64,000 nt of DNA from Hetaerina americana (GCA_022747635.1 JAKTNV010000060.1:2397872-2461871); one strand, 5' to 3'; positions 1 to 13,020 are shown, numbered from the stretch's first letter. Notes: generated by a model from the letters alone, not told the origin. Numbers and translations are program-made.

Positions 1-157
1 AGTTTCAAATAATCAAAAAATTAATGAAATCAATTATAAATATTCAATTCTGGTGCAATTAATTGCTAGAGTAATTTGAGCATCACGGAGGTCGAATTGT
101 TGAAGTGAGAACTGATACCTTCGTTGATTTATCCTTCATTACACTCAGTGATGAACA

Positions 158-163
158 TTTATT
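158..163 (-). terminator. candidate polyadenylation signal for the KLF gene
   Basis: On the minus strand this hexamer reads AATAAA, about 750 bases downstream of the KLF stop codon. That is a plausible 3' UTR length. The stretch between (about 164-913) has no competing ORF that I believe and is AT-rich, as a 3' UTR would be. AATAAA is common by chance in AT-rich DNA, so this is a position to test only. Confidence 0.3.
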
Positions 164-913
164 ATTTCATACATATAATGGCTTATTGTTGGCCGTTTTT
201 ACGTAAATAATGAATGGTTATTATTTGTGGAATAGCTTAAAAACGCAAATTCATGAGACTGTAATTGGTTTTCATTTCACAACGCAGTATAGACAACAAC
301 GAATTGAACAAGAAGTCCTAAGTTAGTGGTTTGATATGATTTCTTCTTAGCTATTTTCAATTAGTACATTACAGCCTAGCACTATAATGAGTTACTCAGG
401 CTCTTTAATGAAAGAGGAATATATTCCTCCCCACGTCATGGCTCTTTTTGACCCTACATGGTCACCCCACGTCAGGCTCTTTAAGTCCTTATACTCTTAT
501 TACACTTATAAAAGAGTGGTAACATCTGTCCGTCTTTGATGGCATTTGCAAAATTTGATTCACTCTCTTTTAAAAATTTGCTCAAAAATTATGGCAAATT
601 TTAGCAAATGTTTCAATTCTAAAGCGTCATCCGCCGCACGCATACAGTTGAAGTTTTCCACCCAAAAACTGGTATGTTTTTCTCATGAAACTGTACATTG
701 AATATCGAGGGACGATGACTCGCCTATCACGAAAAAATATTCTGGTAACTGCCGTTTTCCACTTCCAGTGTTTGACACCGCCACTTAACCACAAAATCAC
801 AAGTGCTCCCTTCGCAGGTGGGCAACAATATTTGTGTCGAGTCCTGGAGCACTTGCTCCGGAGGCTTGACTCCGTAAACATACTAACTTTCGAGGAGGAA
901 CAAGAAAGGATGC

Positions 914-2290
914 TCATACAGTCACGTGTCGCTTCATGTGGAGGGAGAGGTGATCGGACCGGGAAAAGGCCCTCTCGCACAGGCGGCACTGGAACGGCCT
1001 GTCGCCCGTGTGCTTGCGGTAGTGGCGTGTCAGCTCGTCGGAGCGCGCGAACTTCCAGCCGCACCCTTTCCAGCTGCACTGGTACGGCTTCTCCCCCGTG
1101 TGGGTGCGGAGGTGCGCCTTGAGGTGTGACGACTTGGTGTACGTCTTGCCGCATCCGGGATGTGAGCACGTGTGCGTGGTTAGCTTTTTCCTACCACAGC
1201 TCCGCCGTCCTCTCTTGGGCTTCTGGACCTCGCCGGTCGACGGCGTCGACTGCTCCATCAGGGCCGGGTGCGGGTGGGCGCTGGCCAGGTGAGACCCGGC
1301 CACCCTCTGGTTACTCCTCTTCTGGTTTTGGGACGAGGGCGGTGACGAGGGAGCCGCCGACGTGACCGATGGAGACGACAGGAGGTCGGCCAAGTTAGGA
1401 GAAGATGGTGGCGTCATGACTTTGAGCTGAGGCAGGTTGGATGTTCTGAGTAGGATCGGAGTGGAGGCCAGCTGGAGGGGCGTCAGGGGCGGTGGGGGCA
1501 AGCCGGTCCTCCCCTTGCCGTAGTCGTTCTCGGGGCTGGCGGGTGGTGACATCTCCATGTGAATATACGGAATCAAAGCCGGCATGATGGTCATCATGCC
1601 ATCGTATTTCGTCGCCCCCTGGCTATCCTCGACCGATGCCCTTAGCTCATCCTGACTGCTCATCCGCCTTTCTTCAATCTCATTCGCGGGGTTGCCACCC
1701 ATGTCCCTATACGGAGTGTGCCAGTCGTTTACTAAAGTAGACTTATCGTCTTCAATTTGCGCATAGGAGCCTTCAAAGGGTCCCTCTTGAGCCACCACGG
1801 GTTCTAAGCATTGGCATTCCTCCTTGATGTGATCTAAGTTTGTCATCGGCTGACACGACTGTGATGACTCCTCCTTGACCGCCGTGCTGTCGCTAGAGGA
1901 AACGGAGTAGAAGCTGTGCTGGTCGGCCACGTGGCTCAGCAGCATGTCTAGATCCACGAACTCATCCTGGTAAGCCTCCTGGAAAGCAACTCCCCCGGGT
2001 CCCGGCGTGGTTTCACTTCCACCCCCACCCTCGCCCCCGGGGTATTGGCCAGCAACGGGGACCACTGAGCTCTCGTTTGTTGCGGAGGGGGAGGAGGCGG
2101 TGGCGACCATTTCTTCCGCCATGGGGCCCCGGGCGCTCACGCTTTGCTTGTCCGGGTGCACGCTTCCCACTTCATCGAACTCAGTCGAGTCGACCTTGAT
2201 GTGGACAGTCCCCGAGCCACAGATGTACACGGGCGATGCCTGTGGTGGTGCTGGCTGTCCGAGGAGAATACTTTCAATGTCTTGCCACAT
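914..2290 (-). CDS. Krüppel-like factor zinc-finger transcription factor (KLF4/KLF5/dar1-like), main coding exon
   Basis: This encodes a nuclear, sequence-specific DNA-binding protein of the KLF family, about 458 residues in one exon. Three C-terminal C2H2 fingers lie at about residues 373-397, 403-427 and 433-455, in the invariant SP/KLF spacing (25, 25 and 23 residues). They carry family hallmarks: [37 protein letters not shown] and [17 protein letters not shown] fingers bind GC/CACCC boxes. A basic stretch before finger 1 ([13 protein letters not shown]) is a likely nuclear localisation signal and resembles the KLF1/2/4 branch. The N-terminal part holds an acidic/hydrophobic stretch ([12 protein letters not shown]) that could be an activation domain. 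It also has two psi-K-x-E sumoylation-type sites (VKEE, IKEE) and a TPPSSP motif resembling the phosphodegron of KLF5. The protein ends three residues after the last finger, as usual for the family. A splice acceptor abuts the ATG, so upstream exons exist and may add N-terminal residues. The family is certain. The exact orthology (dar1/KLF5 versus KLF1/2/4) is inferred. Confidence 0.93.
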   Translation of the reverse strand: MWQDIESILLGQPAPPQASPVYICGSGTVHIKVDSTEFDEVGSVHPDKQSVSARGPMAEEMVATASSPSATNESSVVPVAGQYPGGEGGGGSETTPGPGGVAFQEAYQDEFVDLDMLLSHVADQHSFYSVSSSDSTAVKEESSQSCQPMTNLDHIKEECQCLEPVVAQEGPFEGSYAQIEDDKSTLVNDWHTPYRDMGGNPANEIEERRMSSQDELRASVEDSQGATKYDGMMTIMPALIPYIHMEMSPPASPENDYGKGRTGLPPPPLTPLQLASTPILLRTSNLPQLKVMTPPSSPNLADLLSSPSVTSAAPSSPPSSQNQKRSNQRVAGSHLASAHPHPALMEQSTPSTGEVQKPKRGRRSCGRKKLTTHTCSHPGCGKTYTKSSHLKAHLRTHTGEKPYQCSWKGCGWKFARSDELTRHYRKHTGDRPFQCRLCERAFSRSDHLSLHMKRHVTV

Positions 2291-2306
2291 CTGCAACGAA
2301 AGAGAA
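2291..2306 (-). other. splice acceptor of the KLF coding exon
   Basis: The minus strand reads a pyrimidine-rich CTCTTTCGTTGCAG directly followed by ATGTGGCAAGAC. This is a strong 3' splice site. It places the exon boundary at or immediately before the first ATG of the open frame. The frame continues upstream for only a few codons, so the sequence beyond 2291 is intron. The true translation start could be this ATG or could lie in an unseen 5' exon. Confidence 0.75.
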
Positions 2307-3459
2307 TTTTAAAATTAGACAACCTCCAGATTTTTCAAACGGCGTACGCCAGTTGGAGCAATCTTTAAGGAATACGAAAATTCGCAAATAGTTAACTATT
2401 ATTAATTACTATGGAATACAAAGATTTTTGCAAAGTAGACTTTAGAGAATGCTCATCGGCTGCAATGTTGTTAACTTATTAATATGAGGAGCCAATATAT
2501 AATTTTGTATGGATAAAATCTGGTGATATCCCAGTTGATGCATCGGTTAATACAGTCTGAGTCAAAAATTGGTCGAAATTAATTAATTCGGTCCTAAGAA
2601 ATAACTGCCATATGCCACCTCGTCTCCTTCTAATGAACGTGAATGTTTACGATTGCATGTTAGTGCTTTTCTCGGCAAATATTTTAGAAACTCTCAATGA
2701 AAATACTTTTAATTTATTTTCTTTAATATTAGAAATCTTATAAATGGTCGATGATGCTTTTACTAATTGTATTTCACACCTTTCTTCGCGGTTTATTTTA
2801 AGAACTCCTAGGATATTTTTAATTGTCTTTAAAACTCGAATTTCATTATTGTACATACATATTCTTTGCAATACAAATTTCAAGATTTCAAGTCTTTTTT
2901 TAATTTGTGGAATTTGTTTGAACGTTTAAATTCGCTCTATTCCTAATTATGATTATGTAACGACAAGTAATTCTTATTTATTAAAAATTAGTCATCAGGT
3001 AAATTTGGAACCATTGAAGACATCCAATAAAGTTGTACCTCAGACTCAAAGGCTATTCCGAAAGAAGCGTTGCAGGCGGCATTCGAAAGCTGGAAAGCAC
3101 CTTGGTAGCGTTGTATTGGCAACCATGGAATGTACTTATTTTGAAGGCGATAAGCTTGATTAAAGGGTAGCTAATTTAACCAAGTATTTACTCAAGCTGT
3201 CTCATCTTTTCGGAAAACACCTTGTACATTATATCCCTTGCTTTCACCCCTTATCGTATAAGTAGTATGCATAGTAAATGGTGAAATACGCACGGAATAA
3301 CTGGATGTTCCGTTGGAAATTCGTATAACCAAATGGGTTTACGGTTATTCAAGGTTATCCAGCCTGTCAGCTCATGTGTATAAATCATTTCTGAGAGAAT
3401 TCAAAATCAGTGTGATAGGTACATTGAATCAATGTAAATTTAACGAAGTTTTTTGAGGC
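2307..3459. other. non-coding, nothing recognised
   Basis: This is AT-rich sequence upstream of the KLF coding exon on the minus strand, presumably intron. The short ORFs here lack any motif that I recognise, and no repeat structure was seen. Confidence 0.5.
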
Positions 3460-4150
3460 AAATTAAAAGAGAGTGAGATAAAATTTAAAATAGGTGAAAA
3501 ACTACGGCAGGTAAAGCAGTTCACCTATCTCGGAAATGTTTTAGACCAAAATGGTAAAAGTGTTGGGGGCATATGGAGAAGAATTGCGCTAGGCAAAGCA
3601 GCTTCCACCATAAGGAGGAGGGAGTTGATGACTGGGTTCGAGTTGGGAAGTTAAGAAGAGATCAGTGAAAATTTGTAATTTTAGAGTGATTTTGTACGGC
3701 GCGGAAACATGGTCTTTGAAGCAGGATGATAGGCTTTTGAAATGTGGTTGTGGAGAAGGATGGAGTAGGTGAAGTGGACAGAAAGGAAAACTAACGAGGA
3801 AGTGCTGGGTATGGCGTGGAAGGAGAGGGCATTGCTAGGAGAAATCATAAGGAGGTAGGAAAAATGGTAGCAGAAAGTTTTGATTGGTGAAGGGATGCTG
3901 AAGACTGTGATAGAGGGGAGAATGTTAAGCAATTAAGGAGAGGGTAGAAATAGGATATGGATGGAGGACGGTATGAAGGAAGGAAGGAAATATACTATAC
4001 GTAGATGAATAGGGGCCTCTTGCATTGTCGGGTGCTAGGTTGTGTTTAGTTCTGGGAGGCAAAGGAATGCAGGTGTGTTCAGCCCGTGTCCAGCTAAAAC
4101 ATACCTTAAACAGTTGAATAAGTACCTACTAATAACCATTCTTCGTAACC
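3460..4150 (+). mobile_element. LINE family A, copy 1: 3' fragment (RT C-terminal part)
   Basis: The plus strand gives, across frameshifts and stops, the post-RT tail of an APE-type LINE: EKLRQVKQFTYLGNVLDQNG, then FEMWLWRRME..VKWTERKTNEEVLG, then EGMLKTVIEGR. These are typical of widespread arthropod endonuclease-reverse transcriptase elements. The end near 4080-4150 matches the 3' end of the copy at 57.2-60.4 kb (a shared stretch ending in TAATAACCAT). The endonuclease and catalytic RT are missing, which fits 5' truncation on insertion. The open frames are broken, so the copy is dead. Confidence 0.8.
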
Positions 4151-6604
4151 TGCTTCGGTATTCTAGTGAAAATTTCTTGCGCAAGAGGGAGGGAGGTTCG
4201 TGTTTATTTCTGAGCTGTACGAGTACTTCTAGCCCTTCCTTGGACCGCAATATGCCGCTCATAAGCTCTTCGGATGCATAAGTTCTTTTTTTGCAACAAT
4301 ATTTTTGATTTGGATGTTCTGAAAATTACAATGAATGATATTGACCATTGTTAAGCCGTCTGTAATAAATTCGTCATTTTTGTTTATAAAAATGACAGCA
4401 AAACTTTGTTTTAGTTTTTTATACCAAAATAATGTTTGAAACTCTGAATATTCCCAAAAAAAATGTCTTTCCAAGTATTTAAGGCTTTTCGCGTCATCTT
4501 TTTTGTATTTGATCGACATTTTGCGAGTTTGCCGTCCAGCGTATCCAATATATTTTCTTCATTGCTTTTCATTTTTTTTTAATTTGAGTGCACTTCACGT
4601 TGTCCGCTTAATCACTCTCTGATTTCTCTCCTGTTTCATTATTATCATGTTTGAGTCTATATGAAATAAGTTTCTCCTGCCGTAATGAATGATATATTAA
4701 AAGCAATTCCATGTATTTTCGGTGACAGCGCAGTGAGTTTCTAACCGTAACGATTTAAGTTCTAGTTCTCATTTCTCCCTAAACCCATAATGTATAAAAA
4801 TATTTACTTTATTGAATAGATATAAGTCACAATTCTCCTTAATTATTTTCTCGATCTTAGTTTTAATTGCTACCAATATATATCTCCCCATTCTCTAATC
4901 GTCTTAGTTATCTCCGTGTTTGTATTAATCTCTAAGGAATTAGTCACAAATATTTTGAAACTGCTGGTTGCCTCGAGTAGAATATTGCTGATGCACTTGC
5001 CGTTTGGTTTTATGGGAAATTGTAAGCAGGAATAATAAAGTTAGCGCTAAGATACTTTCTCCTACAGTCGTAGTAAATCCCTATAAACTCGTATTTTCAA
5101 ATAATTGTCCGTTGTGCAGCAATGTATTAATCACAATTAGATTGAGAGCAGACTTGAATATAAATAAAATGTTAGTGCTAAAATGTTACTTTGGTGAGAC
5201 ACATTGTTTTGTATGGCTTCCATATTGTGCCCGTTACCTTATTTAAACCAATGCATGTTTTCGACCGTCGATCGTTTCTGATGCGTGGTAAGCACTTAAG
5301 CCGCAAACCAGTTAAAAACCGGTTTGCGGGAACCCATGGTGTGACGGTCTGCCTTGTACGGCTAAGTGGGTGTATTTTTAAAAAAATGCTGGCTCAAGTA
5401 AATATATGAATTTTCATCGAATATCAAGATTGGCCTTAAAGTATTTAGGCAAATAACAAATAACTTGTTTGAAAAATTATTCATAGACTTTATTGTACTC
5501 AACTGGAGCTTATTTAAAAATCTTGATACCATGAAAGGATGCAGCTTAAAATGTGTGATAACATTTCGAATCTGGATTCATTGTCCTTAGAATATATTGA
5601 AAATGACGTCGCGTTACACTTTAAAATGACACCTTCTTATAAGACGCACTAATTTACATGCTTTTATCGACTGCTGTGCAAAATCGTACACGTAAGGCTG
5701 AGTGGATGCGCTGACACTCCTTCGATATTAACCAGAGAACAGCTCGAATATCAAATCAGGATATATACCGTCAAAAATCACTTCTAAAATTCTATGATTA
5801 GGTAGATAAAAATATTTTATCAATGCATATCTTTGCATCAATACAAAATGATCATCCCCTCCGAAGCATGTAACTGTAACTTTATAAATTATATTAATTC
5901 CAATTATGGCTCGATCCATCCTTGATGAGAACCAACGTGTCGAGCGCAAATTACTCCATTCACTTGCCGTTCACAAGGATCACTGCCTGCAGCTGATCAG
6001 CAGGTGTCATGCCCTCAATTCGAACCGAGGGGGAGCAACAATTTTGCTGAAGTTTGCCAAGTTCCAGTTAACATTAATGAGAATATTAAAATGCTTCACG
6101 TGTTCATTTTTACCCACAGATTTTGTACTCGTATAATAAACAGTACACCAAATATTTTTTGAACGCGTATTTCGATTACTTTAAAATGCATAGACTCATT
6201 TCAAAACAACGGTTGCCATTAAGTGTTGTCATGCAATTTTTTCCCCACTCGGGACAGCTTATGCGTGACTAGCAAATAGTTGATGGACAAATAGTCACTC
6301 TTGTTCATAAGATAAATATATATAATATATGGCCAAAACAGAGACGAAACACAAAACAACCAGAGATCAGACATAAAGAGAGAACCACACGTAAAACGAA
6401 TTTTTGCTTTTTTCGCGAAACGAACGGATGGCGGCGGGAGGTGGAAGTGATGAGAAAGGGAAGGATTTGGTTTAAGCTGGCGAAAGACGGAGAGGTGAAG
6501 AACATGGATATGGGCCCATTGGACATCATGTGATAATTTCTAAAAAGTTTCAGAAATTGCGTCACTCCTACCGAAAGACTGCCCGACCGATCTTAAAACC
6601 CTCA
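4151..6604. other. non-coding, no gene recognised
   Basis: This is AT-rich sequence with scattered short ORFs in conflicting frames and none with a recognisable domain. The only local structure seen is a short hairpin at 5301-5329 (annotated separately). Confidence 0.5.
5301..5329. repeat. short hairpin, 9 bp perfect stem
   Basis: The arms CCGCAAACC and GGTTTGCGG are separated by an 11-base A-rich loop. The hairpin is GC-rich against an AT-rich background and may be the edge of an old non-autonomous element. No second copy was found in the window. Confidence 0.5.
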
Positions 6605-6870
6605 AACCGACCTATGCATGGCTCTCAGATGCTTAGCAACGTCGTCAACTCGCCCCATTTCCGCCTTCCCTTTTTTATTTCTCCTCCTCCACTTTCAACT
6701 GCATAGCCAAATGCCAATCCTCCAATCACCACTCCATGCCTCTCCCGACTTCTCTATTCCCTCCTCTACGGCCTTCCTCCCAACTCCTCCACCCTCTCTT
6801 TTCTTTCGCTGAAGAAGGTGATTGCGCCACGAAAAATTCAAATCCCGAGGGAGAATCTTTCTTCAGTGCG
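6605..6870 (+). mobile_element. Penelope-like retroelement terminal remnant
   Basis: A C-rich stretch encodes a Pro/Ser/Leu-rich tail and ends in a hairpin-type motif (GAAGAAGGTG then GCGCCACGAAA). Related motifs recur at 26.4-26.56 kb and 51.52-51.6 kb, the former just downstream of a GIY-YIG-like fragment. I infer this is the 3' terminal part of a Penelope-like element. No RT remains here. Confidence 0.45.
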
Positions 6871-9800
6871 TGCTCTTTAGTCTTTTATATACATATGCGC
6901 CACGTCAGGCCCAGCAAACGGTCAATAAACCCTTTGCAGGCACTATATAGTTATATGCATATATGCATACAAATACGTGCTTGTATATGCATTTGTTCGT
7001 TTTCGAAAATTCATAAATGTGTGTGTGTACGTATAGAAAACGAACACCCTTCATCGATGACAGAAATATATGCATGCATGTTAAACTAGGAAAAAGGATT
7101 CATTCGGATAAATGTATAGGTAAAGCGAAAGAAACTGATATAAAGGACGAATACAATGCTAGCGAGGAAGGTTTGAAGGGTGCGGATTGAAAAGAAAGAG
7201 TCCTTAAAAGAGACTTAATCACGGGCCGTCCACTTGGCGAGCTGATGATTGACCGACTAAACCACTGAACAGTGCATTTTGTAGACTATTGTCCCGATTC
7301 TTTGTCCAAGAGATGGCATCTGCGAGCTATTTCAACCACTTCCGATCAGAGAAATTCAATTTTTAAATAAATATGTGCTAATACGATGCATATAATAAAA
7401 AAGGTGGGATTGTAACAATTTGAAATATGTAGCATGGGGTATTAGGATTGTAGTGTACGATATTGCCAGTGACTACGAGTAGAGTAGTTTTTAGTGCCGA
7501 GGTCCGTCAAAAATTTATCCTAAGCTGGTATTTTATTCGCTATTTCTTTCCAGCCAATTGCTCTATGTAGCTGGATTAAAATCGTTCCGAAAAATGTTCG
7601 GTTTTCCCATATATATGATAGATTTTGGCCACATACGTGGCCAAAAATATAATCGCTTCTGAGTTTGAACATGGGCCACTTTTTAGGAATTACAATTTTT
7701 TTGCCGCCGGAAGAATTAGCTACCGAGGCATAAGACTCAGAGGAAACGTTGAATCAAATTGTCACCAAAATGTAAACATGCCTTTGCTACGGATAATTCT
7801 GCCCTTAGCGTCCAAATTCAATGAAATTTGCCATGAACTATGGCTACTACTGTGAGAAAACGTTTTTAGCCGGAAGGAACCGTCTTTGGAATGGGCGGTT
7901 TGAGCCGTTGAAAATTGCGGTAGATGAAACAGAGGCAATCAGGCCATCTGGGTCGGCCGGCAGGCCCAGAAAGGTCCCTGCTCGCCAACTCATTCAGTGG
8001 GCTAATGATGATGACAAAATTTCCATCTTTCTCCTATTCTGGTCTCTGCAGACGGAGCGTTGAAATTAAAAAAACAACTGTCGAGAACCCGGGTTTCATC
8101 ATTAGCATTTTTTACATAATCCCTTATGTACGTAGGTATGCATGTGTGTACATATGTTAGTATAATTTTAGTGTTTGAATATGTTTGTGTGTGTGTGCCT
8201 ATACATTCCAACGAATGCGTACATATATTTCCAGTGGTCGAGGCTATCAGAGTATTCAACGATAAATATATCACTCTCATGGTGGTGGTACGATGTTCAT
8301 ATTTCTTGAGTTCGATAAGTGTTTACTAGTTCATCTTCGTGTTGGAATTTTTTTCCTGCAGTGAGGCTCATGCAAGGTGCGTGACTTCGTTCGTGCGATG
8401 TGCATTCCTGGTGTGGATACATCCCCTGCCACACACCTTCCCTCCAGCTTGGAGGTATCATGTGGATGTATATGAGGTCTTGAAAAATACAAGTAAATGA
8501 CACTAGGACGGTGAAACCATCGCGTGAAACGGTCAAATTCTGAGGTATTTTCTGACATCTTAATAAACAAAAAAGGAACGCTCACAGCTAAATCATAACA
8601 AGCTCCCTGGCTGTTGGTGGCTTCATCGTTAGGGACACTCAAATGATGATGGGACTACGCAATAATGGGAATATCGGTAGAAACTTGGAGCGTTTCCATG
8701 GAGTGTCTGCTAAAATAAGGGAAACCGCATTGGACCGTTTCGTCCTTCCCCCGGCTAAATATAGCAAAATATGTCTCTTTAATTCCACTCTTCTCTCCCA
8801 CAAGCATCTACGTATCAAGTGCTTACCTCGTAATTCATCCTGCAATTCTCCAATTAATTTGCCACTTGCGCCATTCATTTCATTTCAATTTCTTTTTATG
8901 GATGGATACTTCCGCGAATTTTCATTCAAGGCTCGCGGGAGAGAATTTACCGGGGTCGGTTCATTTACGAAGTCATTAAAAACAGAGCACTCGATGTTGG
9001 GTAAATTGAATCCGTCATGAGCGACCGCACCGCACACAGTTCACTCTTAATTGGACCACATCACTTAGTCGATAAAGTTAAAAAGTCAGCAAATATCCTG
9101 GTTGATTGCTGTACATATCATTTAGAGAAATAAAAATGAAGTGGACTTGTATCCAATTCTTGATCACTGTGAGGTTATCCACGCTTGACTTTCCGAATAC
9201 AGATGCTATTAACGGCTGTACATATACGCACTGGCGATCTTCAAGGCCAGCCGCTCTGTGGAGGGCATGGGGTAAGCTGTAGGGCAAGCCAACCCCCGCT
9301 CATCTCACGGCAGCGGGATTGTGTGGCACGCTCGGAGCGCCCTGCTTACTCTTTTGCCCGTCGCTGTTTCGCGAGTTTCGCCCTGATGGCCCTTATTGTA
9401 AAAGGGCACCCTCCAATTGGATGTTTTTTTAGGAACACGGAGAACATTAAAAGACCTGCATCTTGTTCAACCAGTCAAAGATAATTGCTCTCACACATTG
9501 TATACAATCACTACTACAAATTTTCTCTGCTCTACACCATACCTAATCATGATTAAGGACTGGACATTATATCTAACTTTAAATTAAATAAATATTGATG
9601 AGAAAAAATTTAAAAAAGTTCCTCCCGACACTCACTAGCCCAATAACGGTGAATCTACTTTCAGGTATTGAATAGCAGCACGTACAAATGAAGTGTGATC
9701 ACTGTTTCGATGCACAAGGGTTTACCTGATAGAATTTGTAAGATCCATATTTCCTATTCAAATGTCTCCGATTTCCACATATTTTATGCTAATGAAACAT

Positions 9801-10368
9801 TTTTCCGTTCAAATTACACAAATTAGGTGGTAATCAGTTACTATTCCGCAATTAAACGCTATAAAATATTCTTCCACCTATATATTCCACCTGAAACGGT
9901 CTATCTGCACATGTAAATTTTTATAATAATAACAATATTGCAGGAGAAGATTTAATACGTCATTATGGAAAAATTTTAATGCTCCTGTTGTGATGCACTG
10001 GCATTAAATGCCTCAACAGGAAAAATTAAAATATATCTTTAGCACTTCACGTACTCCACGAGTATGGAATAATGTAAGCCGGAAATTTCTCAAAGGAAGT
10101 GCCACCGTGGGATATCATAATATGGCTTGGCGTTAACATGATATTCTCCAGAGAACCCCTACCTCTACATAGCTCCCATAAAGTCATCCTTGAAGCGTGT
10201 GTTAGGAGGTTTTAGGTCATCAACCTTCTGCAACCAAATAGATTGATGTGCGAGGTTAGCGATAGATTGATACGATATTGGCCGAAATTTCCTCTTTGCT
10301 CATGTTTGGTTTTGTTCTCGTTGCTTATTGTTCAAGGAAAGAAAGAATCCCTTAATCTATTAGTGCTG
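6871..10368. other. non-coding, no gene recognised
   Basis: No protein domain, tRNA or clear repeat was recognised on either strand. A GC-richer patch at about 9230-9410 carries a 99-codon ORF without familiar motifs. Short alternating purine/pyrimidine runs occur near 6940-7080 and 8150-8210. Confidence 0.45.
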
Positions 10369-11321
10369 CATCTCATCTTATCTAAATGGGCCAATTTTAC
10401 TGGTAAATTGTAAGATAACCAGCCAAGATAATTAAAAAAGATTTTTATTTCTGAAAACTATATCCAACCTAATTTTTTTCACTTAGCTGTGAAAATTATT
10501 TCATCCAGATGACGACCTTGGTGAGCGATGCACATGTTGAGACATTCAAAAAGGTTTTCGAAAACTCTTTCCAACATATGTTGCGTTATTTCAGCGATGA
10601 CATCTATAATTGCCTCCTTAAGATCTTCCAAGGTCCTTGGTCAAACTTTTTAAACCTCAGCTTTGAGGTATCTCCAAAGAAAAAAAAATCATATGGGCTC
10701 AAATCAGGGGGGCGAGGGGGCCATGGAACATCCCCTCGCAAGGAGATCATGCGGCCGGGAAATTGTTCTTGCAGGATTTGGCGGGAACGACGGGCGATAT
10801 GAGCCGTGGTGACATCCTGTTGAAACCAAAAGGCTTCTGTGTCATATTCCTCACCATACTCTTCCATTTTAGGGAGTAAAAGGTTCTCCAGCATCTCAAA
10901 ATACTGCATAGAGCTCACAGTAACAGTTGAACCTCGAAATTTAAAAAAAGTATGGCCCAATAATACCTATGGAGGACACAGCGCACCAAACTGTCACTTT
11001 GGGGCTACGAAGAGGTCTTGGGTGAAGTACGTGAGGGTTGTCAGTCACCCACTCACAATAATTTTGCTTATTTACTGAGCCGTAGAGGTGAAAATGCGCT
11101 TCATCCCTAGACCACAGAGCCCTCTGCGTCGCCACCACACTACCATTGTGCTCAAAGAAAGTTTCTATGACAAAGCCTCAATTCTCACCCGACTACTGCA
11201 TGGTAGCTACTAAAAACAACGTTGTTTCCCCCAGCTAAAGCCACAGCTCCCATTCTGCTAATTTACCTGCGCGATCTTCAGTGATTTTTTTGAACTAGGG
11301 AGTCCATTCTGACTCATCCTG
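10369..11321 (-). mobile_element. Tc1/mariner-superfamily element, internally deleted
   Basis: The minus-strand 5' end reads TA then CAGGATGAGTCAGAATGG. A diverged terminal repeat is visible at the other end (ATCTAAATGGGCC near 10378-10390). The span of about 0.95 kb is shorter than a full-length element. The transposase inside has lost its DNA-binding half (see the pseudogene entry). The right end is firm; the left end is approximate. Confidence 0.7.
10490..11165 (-). pseudogene. mariner/Tc1-type transposase (DDE), helix-turn-helix region deleted
   Basis: This is the catalytic half of an insect Tc1/mariner transposase, which would cut and rejoin DNA at TA sites. The motifs run in order: LWSRDEAHFHLYG (first Asp region), FWFQQDVTTAHIA (second Asp), and WPPRPPDLSPYDFFFFG (third Asp, about 36 residues further). 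After that comes a degraded tail resembling LNMCIAHQGRHLDE. Just before the first Asp the frame reads FFEHNGSVVATQRA, which in this family belongs near the N-terminus. About 130 residues of DNA-binding domain are therefore precisely missing. Stops and frameshifts also occur after position ~10604. It is inactive. Confidence 0.8.
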
Positions 11322-12054
11322 TATACACTGTCTGTTGCGATTTTGCCATTCGTTCCCTCCGCAGGGGCCGTTTCCCCTGAATTTCTCTAACGGAGGATCA
11401 AACCGATTTTGGGTTTTTGTCCAAATAGCCGCCTTACACTTTCCTTTTGAAATTATGCATATTTCTTCCATTCATCCAGTTTCTTCGACCCGTCAAACCC
11501 GCGAATACAGTTCCTTGAAGAAGAGCATAATCTTTTCAGATCCGCGTCGCGAGGCGTTGTCCGACTCCACATGAGCCATAATTTATAGGCTGGAGCAGCC
11601 TGTAACCCACACTGCTACCTTCACTGCCTGCATCGCCTGGGGAGGTCGCAGTTGCATTGAGCCTTAGGAATTCATGGAATGGACGCGGTGGCTAGAGACA
11701 GAAGCGGAATTTAGATCGTTATGATTGGGACTGCAAGCTAACGGGGTGAAAGTTGGTTCTTGAAATATTTTAGTCGATTTATATTCTCTCTCAACCCAAT
11801 GTTATATACCCGCATCCCAACGGAGTAACCATTTCGATCGAATTTTTCACCTGATTTCAATAATCTCTTCCACCCTAGTCTAATACTTCCCTTCCCCCCC
11901 TATTCCATCTCAGCTTCTTTTTCAATCCTTAAGTGTCAGTCACCTTACTCCCTATTGGGATTTTTCTCCTCTTTCTAGACTATAAAGACTAACAAAAATT
12001 CAACATACAGCAATTCCAATTTTAATTCTTCCAGGATATTGAATGAAATATATT
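11322..12054. other. non-coding, nothing recognised
   Basis: No domain or repeat was recognised. A GC-richer patch at about 11590-11700 has no supported ORF. Confidence 0.4.
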
Positions 12055-12763
12055 TTATAATAATATTAATATTATTACTAAGTATTCAACCGGTTGAGGT
12101 TGGTTTTGGATGGATGAAACTACCAAATTAATATTTGGTTTCTCCTTAAAAAAACTCAACCCAGCATCTTATCTATAACAAGCCACTCTTCATCTCTGTA
12201 TACTTCCTTCCTCACATCATTCCATCCAACATCCCTATACTATTCCTGCTCCTTCCTCGCTTGCCTAACATTCTTCCCTCTACAACAGTCTCCAGCATCC
12301 TACTGCCGATCAATACACTTTACATCCATTTTCCTGCCTCCTTAGGATTTCTCCCAACAAACCCCTCTCCTCGCCCACCCTACCCAGCACATATTCATTT
12401 ATTTTCCTTAATTCACCTTCTCCATCCTCTTACATACCCACAATCCAAATGCCTCCAATCCACGTCTATCATCCTGCTTCAATGACCACGTTACCGCGCC
12501 GTATATAACCTCGCTCAATATCAAAGTTTTGACGAGCCTTTTCTTAACATCCTTACTTAACGTCCCTGTCATCAATACCCTCCTCCATAAGAAAACCACT
12601 TTGCCTAGAGCTATTCTTCTCTTACGTCCCTACTTCTTTGACCCCTTTGGTCCAAAACACTTTCGAGATACTTGTACGTTAGCTGTTCCACATGCTGAAG
12701 ATTTTTCCATCCAAATTTTTTAACCTTAGCCTTTCTCTTTCCGGTATATCGCAAAACCTCTCT

Positions 12764-13020
12764 CTATTTTATATTGATTTTCATCCCATATCCATCACAC
12801 AGAATTTCCAAATCACTAAGCAATGCTTGCAACCCCTTGGTTGACTGACAAACTTGCGTTTGGCCATCTGCAAACACAACTGATTTTACAAATTCTTCGC
12901 CAACTTTCATTCCTATTTTCAGATCTTCCCCTGCCTCGTTAATTATTTCCTCTGCACATACGTTTAACGGCACTGATAATAATGGACAACCCTGCCTTGC
13001 ACCTCTGCCTAACATTGCCC
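12764..13020 (-). pseudogene. LINE reverse transcriptase fragment (copy 2)
   Basis: This is an 83-codon open segment of the RT palm: GRGARQGCPLLSV, EEIINEAGEDLKIGMKVGEE, then SVVFADGQ and GYGMKINIK. The order and spacing match arthropod LINE RTs. The catalytic dyad Asp-Asp is Asp-Gly here, so it could not polymerise. The frame is lost on both sides. Confidence 0.85.

Noticed and set aside
926..1365. Plus-strand ORFs over the KLF exon
   Set aside because: Antisense shadows of the GC-rich zinc-finger coding sequence.
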